Assembly (NCBI GenBank): GCA_964346725.1
Contig: CAYFVM010000037.1
Span: 1 to 9,703 of the forward strand
Source: UBA1715 sp964346725
GTDB lineage: Bacteria > Bacteroidota > Bacteroidia > Bacteroidales > UBA1715
Length of the DNA stretch: 9,703 nt
Direction: 5' to 3'
Part shown: positions 1 to 7,801 of the stretch, piece after piece
Layout of the letters: the number at the start of each line of letters is the position of its first letter
Numbering within the stretch: position 1 is the stretch's first letter
Notes under the pieces: model-generated
Database searches by the model: none
What the model was told of the DNA's origin: nothing
What the model saw: only the letters and a program-made list of their open reading frames with translations
Position numbers and translations under genes: made by a program

Positions 1-281
1 CAGTTCGGTCCCTATCTGTCGTGGGCGCAGGATTTTTGAACGGAACTGATTCTAGTACGAGAGGACCGAATTGGACATACCTCTGGTGTACCGGTTGTGC
101 CGCCAGGCGCATCGCCGGGTATCTATGTATGGGCAGGATAAGTGCTGAAAGCATCTAAGCACGAAGCCGTCCGTGAGATGAGAAATCCCTTGAGGGCCGT
201 CGAAGACGACGACGTTGATAGGCGACAGGTGTAAAGTCTGCAAAGGCAAAGCCGAGTCGTACTAATTGCCCGATAGATTTT
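1..281 (+). rRNA. 23S ribosomal RNA, 3' end (partial)
   Basis: This is the last ~280 nt of large-subunit rRNA; the rest lies upstream of the window. The sarcin-ricin loop AGTACGAGAGGACC is at 54-67, the site where EF-Tu and EF-G engage the ribosome. Further down, the conserved block AAGTGCTGAAAGCATCTAAG (139-158) and the tail GCCGAGTCGTACTAATTG (251-268) place it in the final domain. The 3' boundary is an estimate, because the 5' strand of the terminal helix is outside the window. About 65 nt of spacer (282-345) separates it from the 5S gene, and I see no tRNA in that spacer. Confidence 0.96.
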
Positions 282-345
282 CTTCTGAGCATGTTTCTAC
301 ACGTTGTAGTTTGTTTTGCCCCTGTCAATGAAATTATATAAGACT

Positions 346-454
<109 letters not shown>

Positions 455-464
455 TTTTTACTTG

Positions 465-499
465 AAGGTTGTATGAGTCATATCATACAACCTTTTTTT
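465..499 (+). terminator. Intrinsic terminator of the rRNA operon
   Basis: A perfect 12-bp inverted repeat, AAGGTTGTATGA (465-476) with TCATACAACCTT (483-494), encloses a 6-nt loop and runs straight into a T tract (493-499). It lies just past the 5S gene and ahead of the glutamine synthetase promoter region, so it separates rRNA transcription from the next gene. Confidence 0.92.
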
Positions 500-560
500 A
501 TTTCTATTTACAGCTAAGATATTTTCAGTGATTGTGTTCTATAGTTATAAAAAAAAATCT

Positions 561-568
561 TTACTTTG
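561..568 (+). promoter_or_regulatory. Putative -7 element for the glutamine synthetase gene
   Basis: TTACTTTG at 561-568 resembles the Bacteroidota -7 consensus TAnnTTTG, with one mismatch, and is followed by CA as at the other promoters here. It would put the transcript start near 575 and leave a leader of about 15 nt. The upstream element is poor: the TTG at 532-534 is spaced about 26 nt away, longer than usual, and an A tract (about 549-557) lies between. It is the best candidate in the 90-nt gap after the rRNA terminator. I see no recognisable nitrogen-regulator site. Confidence 0.5.
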
Positions 569-589
569 CAACGCAATTGAAAGCGTTCT

Positions 590-1609
590 ATGAAATTCAA
601 ATTAGATTATATTTGGTTGGATGGTAGCAAGCCTACTCAGCAACTGAGAAGCAAAGTCCGCGTTGTGGAAAATTTTAGCGGAAAAATTGAGGATTGTCCA
701 AAATGGTCTTTTGACGGATCTTCTGCACAGCAAGCCGAAGGAAAATCTTCTGAATGTATTTTGAAACCGGTTTTTCTTTGTAAGAATCCTTTGCAAACAA
801 ATGGATATATTATTATGAATGAAGTTTTGCGTTCTGACGGAGAACCTCATTCTACTAATGCTCGTGCCACAATAGATGACGATGATGATGACTTTTGGTT
901 TGGTTATGAACAAGAATATTTTCTTATAGACTGTAATACAAATTTGCCACTTGGTTTCCCTGCAGATGGAACGCAACCGCGTCCACAAGGACCATACTAT
1001 TGTGGTGTAGGTGCTCGTATAGCCTATGGCCGTGAAATTGTTGAGGAACATCTTGATGCGTGCCTTGAAGCAGGTTTGAATATAGAAGGAACCAATGCTG
1101 AAGTTGCTTGCGGACAATGGGAATATCAAATTTTTGCAAAAGGAGCAAAACGTGCTGCCGATGAAATATGGGTGGCTCGTTATATTATGGAACTTATATG
1201 TGAAAAATACAATGTGTTTGTTGAACTTCATCCAAAGCCACTTGGTAAAGATGCTGATTGGAATGGTTCAGGGATGCATGCGAATTTTTCAAATAATGTA
1301 ATGCGCACATGTGGTGTCAAAAAAGTGTTTGATGAAATTTGTGCAGAATTTGGCAAACATGTAAAAGAACACATGGATGTATATGGGGCATATAATGAAC
1401 TACGACTTACCGGAAAACATGAAACTGCTTCAATAAATGATTTTTCATGGGGTGTTGGAAGTCGTGGTGTTTCATTGCGAATTCCTATCGGAACTGTTGA
1501 TGATGGTTGGCGAGGTAGAATTGAGGACCGTCGCCCTGCTTCAAATGGCGATCCATACAAAATAGGTGCAGTTATTGTTAAGTCGGTAAAGGCAAGTGGC
1601 CATTTTTAA
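590..1609 (+). CDS. glnII: Glutamine synthetase, GSII (eukaryote-like) type
   Basis: This enzyme makes glutamine from glutamate, ammonia and ATP in the cytoplasm, the main entry of ammonia into metabolism. At 339 residues it has the length of the short GSII class, not the ~470 of GSI or ~700 of GSIII. Visible motifs in order are WSFDGSS (39-45) in the N-terminal beta-grasp, FGYEQEYF (104-111) with metal/substrate glutamates, EGTNAEVACGQWEYQI (166-181), the NGSGMHANFS stretch (225-234), RLTGKHETAS (272-281), GVGSRGVSLRIP (288-299) and EDRRPASNGDPY (312-323). Gly320, where many GSII proteins have Cys, also occurs in Bacteroidota homologues as I remember them. A run of six Asp (96-101) just before EQEY is unusual. 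The start is set by ATG 590 behind the -7 element; there is no Shine-Dalgarno. It appears to stand alone, with no PII, amt or glutamate synthase gene beside it. The enzyme assignment is firm; the symbol follows common usage for GSII. Confidence 0.95.
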   Translation: MKFKLDYIWLDGSKPTQQLRSKVRVVENFSGKIEDCPKWSFDGSSAQQAEGKSSECILKPVFLCKNPLQTNGYIIMNEVLRSDGEPHSTNARATIDDDDDDFWFGYEQEYFLIDCNTNLPLGFPADGTQPRPQGPYYCGVGARIAYGREIVEEHLDACLEAGLNIEGTNAEVACGQWEYQIFAKGAKRAADEIWVARYIMELICEKYNVFVELHPKPLGKDADWNGSGMHANFSNNVMRTCGVKKVFDEICAEFGKHVKEHMDVYGAYNELRLTGKHETASINDFSWGVGSRGVSLRIPIGTVDDGWRGRIEDRRPASNGDPYKIGAVIVKSVKASGHF

Positions 1610-1629
1610 AATTGTCTAATGTAATACTG

Positions 1630-1668
1630 AGACGCCTCTAAACTATGAGTTTAAAGGCGTCTTATTGT
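1630..1668 (+). terminator. Hairpin after glutamine synthetase, probable intrinsic terminator
   Basis: AGACGCCT (1630-1637) pairs with AGGCGTCT (1655-1662), and TAAACT (1639-1644) pairs with AGTTTA (1648-1653). This is a 14-bp stem with a single C/A mismatch and a 3-nt loop. It is followed by TATTGTTTT, a U-rich but interrupted tail. It begins 20 nt after the glutamine synthetase stop and ends 25 nt before the next start codon. It could end the first transcript, or act as a partial terminator or mRNA stabiliser if the next gene is read through. Confidence 0.75.
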
Positions 1669-1687
1669 TTTAAAAGAAAACCAATTT

Positions 1688-4567
1688 ATGCGAAATACAT
1701 TTTGTGCGATACTGTGTTTTTTGTGCATGACTGTAACAAGTTTGTATGGCCAATATTATAGCATGGGCACAGATCCAACGTTTATTAGTTGGCGGCAAAT
1801 TAACACGAACAATTTCACGGTAATATATCCTGAAACATGTGATAGCATAGCGCAAAATTTTACACGGAAATTAGAATTTTCGTATGACTTGTGTGGAAAA
1901 GGTTTGAAACATAATCCAAGAAAAATCCCGGTTGTAATACACCCCAAAACGAACATAAGTAATGCATCGGTGGCCTGGTGCCCGAAGCAAATGGACGTTT
2001 ATACTATTTCGCCACAAGATCAAAATTCGCAAGAATGGTACGAAAACCTTTCGTTACACGAATTCCGCCATGTGGTTCAGATGGATAAATTGAATCAAGG
2101 AACAACGCGCGTTTTCTCTTTTATTTTGGGAGAACAATCGGTAGGAATGGTTTCTGGCTTATATATGCCTCGATGGTTTCTTGAAGGCGACGCCGTGTGC
2201 TCTGAAACAGCATTGAGTCATTCCGGACGTGGCCGTCAAGCCGATTTTTCAATGGGCCTCAAAGCGCAGTGTTATGACAAAGGCGTGTACTCCTATAGTA
2301 AAGCATATTTTGGTTCGTACAAAGATTATGTGCCGAATTACTATGAAATGGGATATTTTCTTCTAGCCAATTCTCGTAAATATTATGGACAGTCGTTGGA
2401 GGCTGATATAATTGATCGTTGTGCTCGTCATCCGTTTAGTTTTCGCCCTGTAAATCATGTTATAAAAGAACGTACTGAAATGTCCAAACGAGAATGGTAC
2501 ACGTCAGTTTTTGAACGACAAGCAAATGAGTGGAAACTTGCTCACGATAGGGAAATACAAACGTTGTACGATACAATTGCAAAGGCAAAAAATGTATATA
2601 CCAATTATGTTAATGGCATAAAAATTTCTGATAACCTCTATTTTGCCGAACGAAGAGGTTTAAATACCATACCACAATTGGTTCGCATTCGAAATGGGAA
2701 AGAACGGGTTGTGGCAAATATTGCTTTTAAGCCCTCAAATAATAGAATACAATCAAATGGTAAAACGATTGTTTGGCAAGAAACTAATTACCATATTCGG
2801 TGGGAACTGAAACAGAATTCATATATATATATGTATGACATTGAGAAAAATAAAACGCGAAAAATACGCACCAAACGACATGTGTACGCTCCTGCAATTT
2901 CTCCTTCTAATGAAAGAATTGTAACATCTGAAGTTTCTGAAGACGGAAAGAATTTTTTGACAGTTTTTGATAGACAAAGCAAGAATGTTTTACGACAAAT
3001 ACCGGTTCCTAATAATGATGCGGTGCAAAATGCGTCTTGGAATGAAAATGGGTCAAAAATAATCTATGTCGGGTTGAATAATCAGGGTAAGCGGATTGTA
3101 GAATATGATGTGCAAAATGAAATGTTTACGGAAATTTTGCCATATTCATATGAAGATTACAAATGTCCTATATATTGGAAAGAATGTGTGCTTTACACAT
3201 CATCGTACTCTGGGAATGACAATATATACGCCTATAATCCGCAGACTAGTCAAGCTTTTCGAGTTACAGTGGGAGACTTCGGATGTGGTTATCCTTCAAC
3301 GACTGATAGCACCTTAATCTTTTCAAATTACACATCAAATGGGTATCAGCTAGCAGCTATGCCATTGAATCCTAAGTCGTGGCATGATATTCAAGTTGTA
3401 AAAAAGGAAAATTACAATTTAGCACAAATGCTTTCAAACCAAGAAGGCTTTGTGGATTTTTCGCAAATGTCCGATACCGTTTATGAGTCAAAAAGCTATT
3501 CAAAACTATTACATGCATTTCGCATACATAGTTGGATGCCATTTTACATGAATTATGAAAATAGCATCGTGAGTGAATCGGGAAATGGTTTTCAAGTACT
3601 TTCGCAAAATCATTTGGGAACGCTCATTTCTCGGGCAGGATATAGAGCTTTGCCAAGCAGTGGACAGAAAGATTTTTTTGCGAATATTTCGTATCGAGGT
3701 TTGTTTCCGGTTATAGAAGGGGAAGCGGCAAAAGGTGTTATTCAATATTCAGAATTGCCGCCGGAGGAATATAATTCTTCCGACACTATTTCAGTTGATT
3801 ATAGCGTAACAAATTTTTTTACCAAGATATATTTCCCATTGAATTTTTCTTCAAAATCGTATAATCGCTCTGTGATTTTTGGAAGTCAGTTTCAGGCATA
3901 TAAATACGTGAAGAATAAAATATCTCCAATAATATATAGTGTGAACTATTATGATGAAATAGAGTCAAATTATTTTGCACATTTCATTACTCTTTCAAAT
4001 TATAGGCAAAAAGCAACGCAAGAAATCAATCCACGATTTGGACAAATAGTGAGTGTTGGATATGGACATACACCTTTTGCATCACAAAAAACATACAACG
4101 AATATTTATATGCAAAAGTCTCGCTCTATTTGCCGGGAATTATTCGTAGTCATAGTTTGTCATTGGTGGGGGGCTATGAGACCAATAAATATCAAACAGA
4201 TGAAAGTACGTATTTCCTTCGCCAAATTCCTGTGCCGCGAGGATATACCGAAACGCTCTCTCCATCAAAAGAAATGGCGTCAGTGCAATTAAATTATTCT
4301 TTTCCGCTTTTGTATCCTGATTTGGAGCTTGGCGATATTATGTATATAAAACGAATTCGTTGCAATCTCTTTTGTGACTATGCAGAGGGAACTTTTTCCA
4401 ATAGTGTAACGAAGAATTATTTGTCGTACGGAGGTGAACTTACAACCGATTGCCACATTATAAACTTTGTAGCTCCCTTTAATACCGGCCTGAGAATGTC
4501 CTATATGCCCAATAAAGCATCATTTTACTTTGAATTTTTATTTGCCGTAAATTTCGATGCTTTATAA
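1688..4567 (+). CDS. Outer-membrane protein with HExxH peptidase-like domain, TolB-like propeller and C-terminal beta-barrel
   Basis: This 959-residue exported protein has three visible parts. Residues 1-21 look like a Sec signal peptide, with probable cleavage after LYG21. Residues ~25-300 resemble the peptidase-MA (gluzincin) fold: HEFRH at 124-128 gives a complete HExxH, followed by PRWFLEGDAVCSET (161-174), where Glu166 fits the third zinc ligand, and a GRGR stretch (180-183). Residues ~305-580 contain repeated beta segments typical of TolB/PD40 propeller blades, for example APAISPSNERIV (401-412) and ASWNENGSKIIYV (449-461). From HSWMPFY (614-620) to the end the pattern is alternating beta strands ending FLFAVNFDAL, as in D15/BamA-like surface-antigen barrels. 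I recognise the architecture as one that recurs in Bacteroidota proteins annotated 'TolB-like', but know no established function. It would sit in the outer membrane with the catalytic domain in the periplasm. TamL follows 33 nt later. It is not orthologous to classical TolB of the Tol-Pal system. Confidence 0.82.
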   Translation: MRNTFCAILCFLCMTVTSLYGQYYSMGTDPTFISWRQINTNNFTVIYPETCDSIAQNFTRKLEFSYDLCGKGLKHNPRKIPVVIHPKTNISNASVAWCPKQMDVYTISPQDQNSQEWYENLSLHEFRHVVQMDKLNQGTTRVFSFILGEQSVGMVSGLYMPRWFLEGDAVCSETALSHSGRGRQADFSMGLKAQCYDKGVYSYSKAYFGSYKDYVPNYYEMGYFLLANSRKYYGQSLEADIIDRCARHPFSFRPVNHVIKERTEMSKREWYTSVFERQANEWKLAHDREIQTLYDTIAKAKNVYTNYVNGIKISDNLYFAERRGLNTIPQLVRIRNGKERVVANIAFKPSNNRIQSNGKTIVWQETNYHIRWELKQNSYIYMYDIEKNKTRKIRTKRHVYAPAISPSNERIVTSEVSEDGKNFLTVFDRQSKNVLRQIPVPNNDAVQNASWNENGSKIIYVGLNNQGKRIVEYDVQNEMFTEILPYSYEDYKCPIYWKECVLYTSSYSGNDNIYAYNPQTSQAFRVTVGDFGCGYPSTTDSTLIFSNYTSNGYQLAAMPLNPKSWHDIQVVKKENYNLAQMLSNQEGFVDFSQMSDTVYESKSYSKLLHAFRIHSWMPFYMNYENSIVSESGNGFQVLSQNHLGTLISRAGYRALPSSGQKDFFANISYRGLFPVIEGEAAKGVIQYSELPPEEYNSSDTISVDYSVTNFFTKIYFPLNFSSKSYNRSVIFGSQFQAYKYVKNKISPIIYSVNYYDEIESNYFAHFITLSNYRQKATQEINPRFGQIVSVGYGHTPFASQKTYNEYLYAKVSLYLPGIIRSHSLSLVGGYETNKYQTDESTYFLRQIPVPRGYTETLSPSKEMASVQLNYSFPLLYPDLELGDIMYIKRIRCNLFCDYAEGTFSNSVTKNYLSYGGELTTDCHIINFVAPFNTGLRMSYMPNKASFYFEFLFAVNFDAL

Positions 4568-4571
4568 TTTA

Positions 4572-4579
4572 TACCTTTG
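4572..4579 (+). promoter_or_regulatory. -7 element upstream of tamL
   Basis: TACCTTTG at 4572-4579, followed by CAG, matches the Bacteroidota -7 consensus TAnnTTTG exactly. It lies 4 nt after the stop codon of the upstream outer-membrane gene. The transcript start would be near 4586, leaving a leader of about 15 nt to ATG 4601. A TTTG at 4541-4544 is about 27 nt upstream, too far for a standard -33 element, so the upstream half is unconvincing. If active, it lets tamL be transcribed separately from the 959-residue gene. Confidence 0.6.
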
Positions 4580-4600
4580 CAGAAAACATCGGCTAAACAG

Positions 4601-6886
4601 ATGAAGAAAAGCAAACACATAGTTGTCCAAATCCTTATGGTATTAAGTGCTTTGTTTTTTAGTCAATGTACTGTGACGAGCCATTTGCAATCCGACGAAA
4701 AACTACTCGTTAAGCATAAAATTACTACTGACAACCGTAAAATTAACAAGGCTGAAATTAGCAATTATATAAAACCCAAGCCTAATAGAAAATTTTTGGG
4801 TATGCGCATGCGGTTATCATTTTACTATACATTTGAAGATTCAGAACGAAAGTTTGGAAGTTGGATGCGCGATATAATAGGTGAACCACCGGTGTTGTAT
4901 GACCAAACGTTGATTACCAAAAACGAAGAACAGATTAGATTGTATCTCAATGAGTTGGGTTATTATAATGCAGCAGTTAGTTCTAACATTGAATACAGAG
5001 GTCTGCAAAAGAAAAAAATAGTTGCTAACTATACGGTGACAAGTGGCAAATTGTTTGTTCTTTCATCGGTTTCGTATGCCATAGAAGATAGCACATTGGC
5101 ACCGATAATAAATCGATCGAAAAATGTATCGAAAATTCGAGTTGGAGCGCCATTTGCTATTGGTTTGTTGCAAGATGAGCAAACACAGATAGTTCGTAGG
5201 TGCAAAAATTCCGGTTTCTACGCTTTTTCTAAAGAAAATATAATTTTTGCCGCTGATACAACTCACGGTCCTGATAGTGTGGCATTGGCAATTAGTATCA
5301 AAAAAACGACAGAAAATTCTCTTAAACGACATCGCATTAACAAAACAACCATAAACCAAAACTGTAAACCTACTACTCGACGTTCGCGTCAGCAAAATCA
5401 GAAACTCGAAGCAGTTGATACGTCAAAAGCAACGTATATAAAACCTGGAACAATTCACCAAGCGAATTTCATTAGTGAAAAAGAACATTATAGTTTGTTT
5501 CGCGTGGAACGTACTCAACGAATTATGAGCAGTTATCCGTTGATTAAATTAGTCAATATAGAATTTAAGGAATCAGCAGAGCAACCGGACTCCGATACTG
5601 TTGACCTTGATTGTTTTATAAATATTACTCCCGGTAAACGTCAATCAATCAGTTTTGACATAGAAGGGACAAATACCAGCGGTGATTGGGGAGCAGCACT
5701 CAATACGTCATACATTAATCGTAATTTGTTTCATGGAGCAGAATATTTCAATTTGAAGTTCAAATTGGCCGAAGAATACAATAATGTGTTGAAAACAGAA
5801 GATGAAAATATACGAATATTCAACTCTCAGGAGTATGGTATTTCTGCAGATTTTTCTACTCCGAAATTTCTCGTGCCATTTAGTATGAACAGATACAATA
5901 AAAAATTCCGTGCGAGAACAAATTGCCATATTGAATATAATTATTTGCAAACGCCAGATTATACGCGACCAACTACCGAAGTGAATTTTGGTTACACTTG
6001 GTATGGACAAAGGTTTCTTGCCTATAATCTGAACCCGGTTGATTTTAGTTATATACGATATTATGACATTTCCGACCGATTCCATGATTTCATAAACAGT
6101 AAAAATTATTACAAATACAGTTATGAAGATTATCTTTTGTTTTGTAACAATTTTTCAATCCTCTATTATAGTAAGAGAAATGTAGAGAATAAAGATTACC
6201 AATATTTAAAAATATCAGCTGAAACCAGCGGGAATCTTATGTACCTATATTGCAGAGCAAGAGGTAAGGAACAAAGTGCCGCAGGACAATACGAAGTACT
6301 TAATCTTCCGTTTGCTCAGTATGTGAAGGGTGAGGCCGATTTTAGATATTATGATGTACTTTCACCTAAAACTACCTTTGTATATAGAATATTCGGAGGA
6401 ATTTCTGTTCCGTATCTCAACTCCGAAGGACTTCCGAGTGTGAAGAAATATTACGCAGGAGGTGCCAATAGTATGAGGGCGTGGGAAAGTCGCTCGTTGG
6501 GATTGGGCTCATACTTGGATACAACCAATTCGTTTAAATATTATTTAGGCGATGTTAAGTTGGAAATGAATGTGGAAAGTCGTTTCCATATTATAGGAAT
6601 TTTAAATGGTGCCTTGTTTGTTGATGTAGGAAACATTTGGTCGTTCAGAAACGATGAATTGGAAGGTGCCGAAATTCATTTTAAGAATTTTTATAAAGAT
6701 TTAGCTGTGGGAGCAGGATTCGGTCTGCGTTTCGATTTCTCGTTTCTCATAGTTCGTTGTGATTTAGGAATGAAAATACGAGAACCATATACCATAAATA
6801 ATACAAAGTCACATTTAATTTGGGGTACCCGAAGCCTAACTGGAGATGATTTTAAGCTGAGTGTCGGCATAGGATATCCATTCTAA
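4601..6886 (+). CDS. tamL: TamL, Omp85-family outer-membrane assembly lipoprotein
   Basis: TamL is the Bacteroidota counterpart of TamA: an outer-membrane barrel that works with inner-membrane TamB in envelope assembly. Residues 1-22 form a lipoprotein signal ending LFFSQ before Cys23, the likely lipidated residue. The early region DEKLLVKHKITTDN (32-45) and GEPPVLYD (94-101) are typical of TamL, and residues ~32-345 should hold the POTRA domains. The barrel spans ~350-761. KYYAGGANSMRAW (616-628) and RSLGLGSY (631-638) form the conserved Omp85 L6 region, with MRAW in place of VRGF. GDVKLEMNVESRF (650-662) and ALFVDVGNIW (671-680) are late strands, and the chain ends in Phe, as expected of a BAM substrate. 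A basic, N/Q/T-rich stretch (234-268) interrupts the POTRA region. A longer reading from TTG 4577 is rejected, since it starts inside the -7 element. No tamB is in the window. No Shine-Dalgarno precedes ATG 4601. Confidence 0.92.
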   Translation: MKKSKHIVVQILMVLSALFFSQCTVTSHLQSDEKLLVKHKITTDNRKINKAEISNYIKPKPNRKFLGMRMRLSFYYTFEDSERKFGSWMRDIIGEPPVLYDQTLITKNEEQIRLYLNELGYYNAAVSSNIEYRGLQKKKIVANYTVTSGKLFVLSSVSYAIEDSTLAPIINRSKNVSKIRVGAPFAIGLLQDEQTQIVRRCKNSGFYAFSKENIIFAADTTHGPDSVALAISIKKTTENSLKRHRINKTTINQNCKPTTRRSRQQNQKLEAVDTSKATYIKPGTIHQANFISEKEHYSLFRVERTQRIMSSYPLIKLVNIEFKESAEQPDSDTVDLDCFINITPGKRQSISFDIEGTNTSGDWGAALNTSYINRNLFHGAEYFNLKFKLAEEYNNVLKTEDENIRIFNSQEYGISADFSTPKFLVPFSMNRYNKKFRARTNCHIEYNYLQTPDYTRPTTEVNFGYTWYGQRFLAYNLNPVDFSYIRYYDISDRFHDFINSKNYYKYSYEDYLLFCNNFSILYYSKRNVENKDYQYLKISAETSGNLMYLYCRARGKEQSAAGQYEVLNLPFAQYVKGEADFRYYDVLSPKTTFVYRIFGGISVPYLNSEGLPSVKKYYAGGANSMRAWESRSLGLGSYLDTTNSFKYYLGDVKLEMNVESRFHIIGILNGALFVDVGNIWSFRNDELEGAEIHFKNFYKDLAVGAGFGLRFDFSFLIVRCDLGMKIREPYTINNTKSHLIWGTRSLTGDDFKLSVGIGYPF

Positions 6887-6889
6887 GAC

Positions 6890-7741
6890 ATGAAAAAAAA
6901 TAATCAAACGTGGGTGCGTTTAAGTAAAAACCTAACCACCCTCATTGTCGTTACGGCATTAGCCATCTTTTTTTATGTGTACAAACCACAAAAATCTGTG
7001 GAAGACAATGCGTCCGAAACCTTGGTAAAACAACCAAATCAAACTATTTCGACAATTGCACACCAGCCCGATACCATAGTAGATCCGAACTCCGCAACAG
7101 TGATTGAGTTGATGCGCATAGGGTTGTCTCAAAAGCAAGCGTCACAATGTGTTAATTATAGGACAAAAGGTGGAGTGTTCAAGAAAAAAGAAGATGTAAA
7201 AAAACTTTATTCCATAAATGAAGCCGACTATATTAGAATAGAACAATTCATAGAAATTCGTTCGTCTAAATCAATTGATAAAAAACAGTCAGAGCAATAT
7301 TCCAAGCCATTTCAAAATCAGAAATCAACAGTTGTTCCACAAAGTGTGAACATTAATAATTGCGATACCAATGATCTAAAACAATTACCACAAATTGGAA
7401 GTTTTCGAGCGAGAAAAATTATAGAAACGCGAGACCGTGTGGGAGGTTTCTATACCATAGACCAACTTCGTACAATATACTCATTAGATAGCGCAACTAT
7501 TTCGAGTATTGCGCCATATTTGGTTATAGACACTTCCTTAATACAAAAAGTAAATATTAACACTGCAACTTTTAAAGAACTTAATGCCCATCCGTTGGTA
7601 AGTTATGAGCAAACAAAAAAAATATTTAATTACAAACGAATTGTAGGCACTATAAAATCACCGAAAGAATTGCAGGACAATAATATATTGACTGCTGAAG
7701 AATATGCAATTTTAAGCTTCTATTTAAAAACAATTGATTAA
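6890..7741 (+). CDS. Membrane-anchored helix-hairpin-helix protein, ComEA-like
   Basis: This 283-residue protein has one N-terminal membrane segment (about 15-31, TLIVVTALAIFFYVY), then a polar linker and three ComEA-type helix-hairpin-helix units. They cover ~64-124 (VDPNSATVIELMRIGLS...GGVF), ~152-214 (VNINNCDTNDLKQLPQIGS...RVGGFYTIDQL) and ~220-281 (VNINTATFKELNAHPLVSYE). Such units bind DNA backbone without sequence specificity. In ComEA they capture incoming DNA in the periplasm during transformation. Unit 2 keeps the canonical LPQIG hairpin best; unit 3 has lost the glycine (HPLVS), so it may be structural. The topology suggests an inner-membrane anchor with the domains outside the cytoplasm. 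The start is ATG 6890, only 3 nt after the tamL stop, with no promoter between, so co-transcription with tamL is likely. A competence role is an inference, since no other com gene is visible. Confidence 0.85.
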   Translation: MKKNNQTWVRLSKNLTTLIVVTALAIFFYVYKPQKSVEDNASETLVKQPNQTISTIAHQPDTIVDPNSATVIELMRIGLSQKQASQCVNYRTKGGVFKKKEDVKKLYSINEADYIRIEQFIEIRSSKSIDKKQSEQYSKPFQNQKSTVVPQSVNINNCDTNDLKQLPQIGSFRARKIIETRDRVGGFYTIDQLRTIYSLDSATISSIAPYLVIDTSLIQKVNINTATFKELNAHPLVSYEQTKKIFNYKRIVGTIKSPKELQDNNILTAEEYAILSFYLKTID

Positions 7742-7745
7742 AAAC

Positions 7746-7775
7746 TTGCTCTTTATCTAAAAGTTTATACATTTG
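7746..7775 (+). promoter_or_regulatory. Promoter of the rpsU-xer-hpf operon
   Basis: The -7 box TACATTTG (7768-7775) is a perfect match to TAnnTTTG. TTG at 7746-7748 serves as the -33 element with a 19-nt gap, the expected spacing for the Bacteroidota primary sigma factor. Transcription would begin near 7782, giving a leader of about 32 nt that carries the rpsU Shine-Dalgarno. The 14-nt core TACATTTGCAGTCC is repeated exactly at the tRNA-Thr promoter (9228-9241). Confidence 0.85.
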
Positions 7776-7801
7776 CAGTCCATTTATTAAACATTCTAAA
7801 T

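Noticed and set aside
52..249. 65-codon open frame on the minus strand
   Set aside because: It is wholly antisense to conserved 23S rRNA, whose sequence is constrained by the RNA; a spurious frame.
608..615. TATATTTG box inside glutamine synthetase
   Set aside because: It matches the -7 consensus but is formed by codons near the start of the gene and no downstream gene is suitably placed to use it.
602..1231. 209-codon minus-strand frame inside the glutamine synthetase gene
   Set aside because: The sense frame has every GSII motif. The antisense product has no recognisable domain, promoter or leader, so it is a shadow.
1547..1549. Gly320 in place of Cys in the glutamine synthetase EDRRP...DPY motif, as a possible inactivating change
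   Set aside because: Bacteroidota GSII proteins commonly have Gly here as I recall, and the catalytic Glu and Arg residues are all present.
4577..4600. Eight-codon upstream extension of TamL from TTG 4577
   Set aside because: The TTG lies in the -7 box (4572-4579), so it would precede the transcript start. ATG 4601 also gives a proper lipoprotein signal.
6373..6380. TACCTTTG box inside tamL
   Set aside because: It matches the -7 consensus but I see no TTG at the proper distance upstream, and it is about 510 nt from the next gene start; chance in AT-rich coding sequence is likely.
7742..7766. AAACTT/AAGTTT inverted repeat after the HhH gene as a terminator
   Set aside because: The stem is only 6 A/T-rich pairs with a 13-nt loop and no T tract, and it overlaps the rpsU -33 element.
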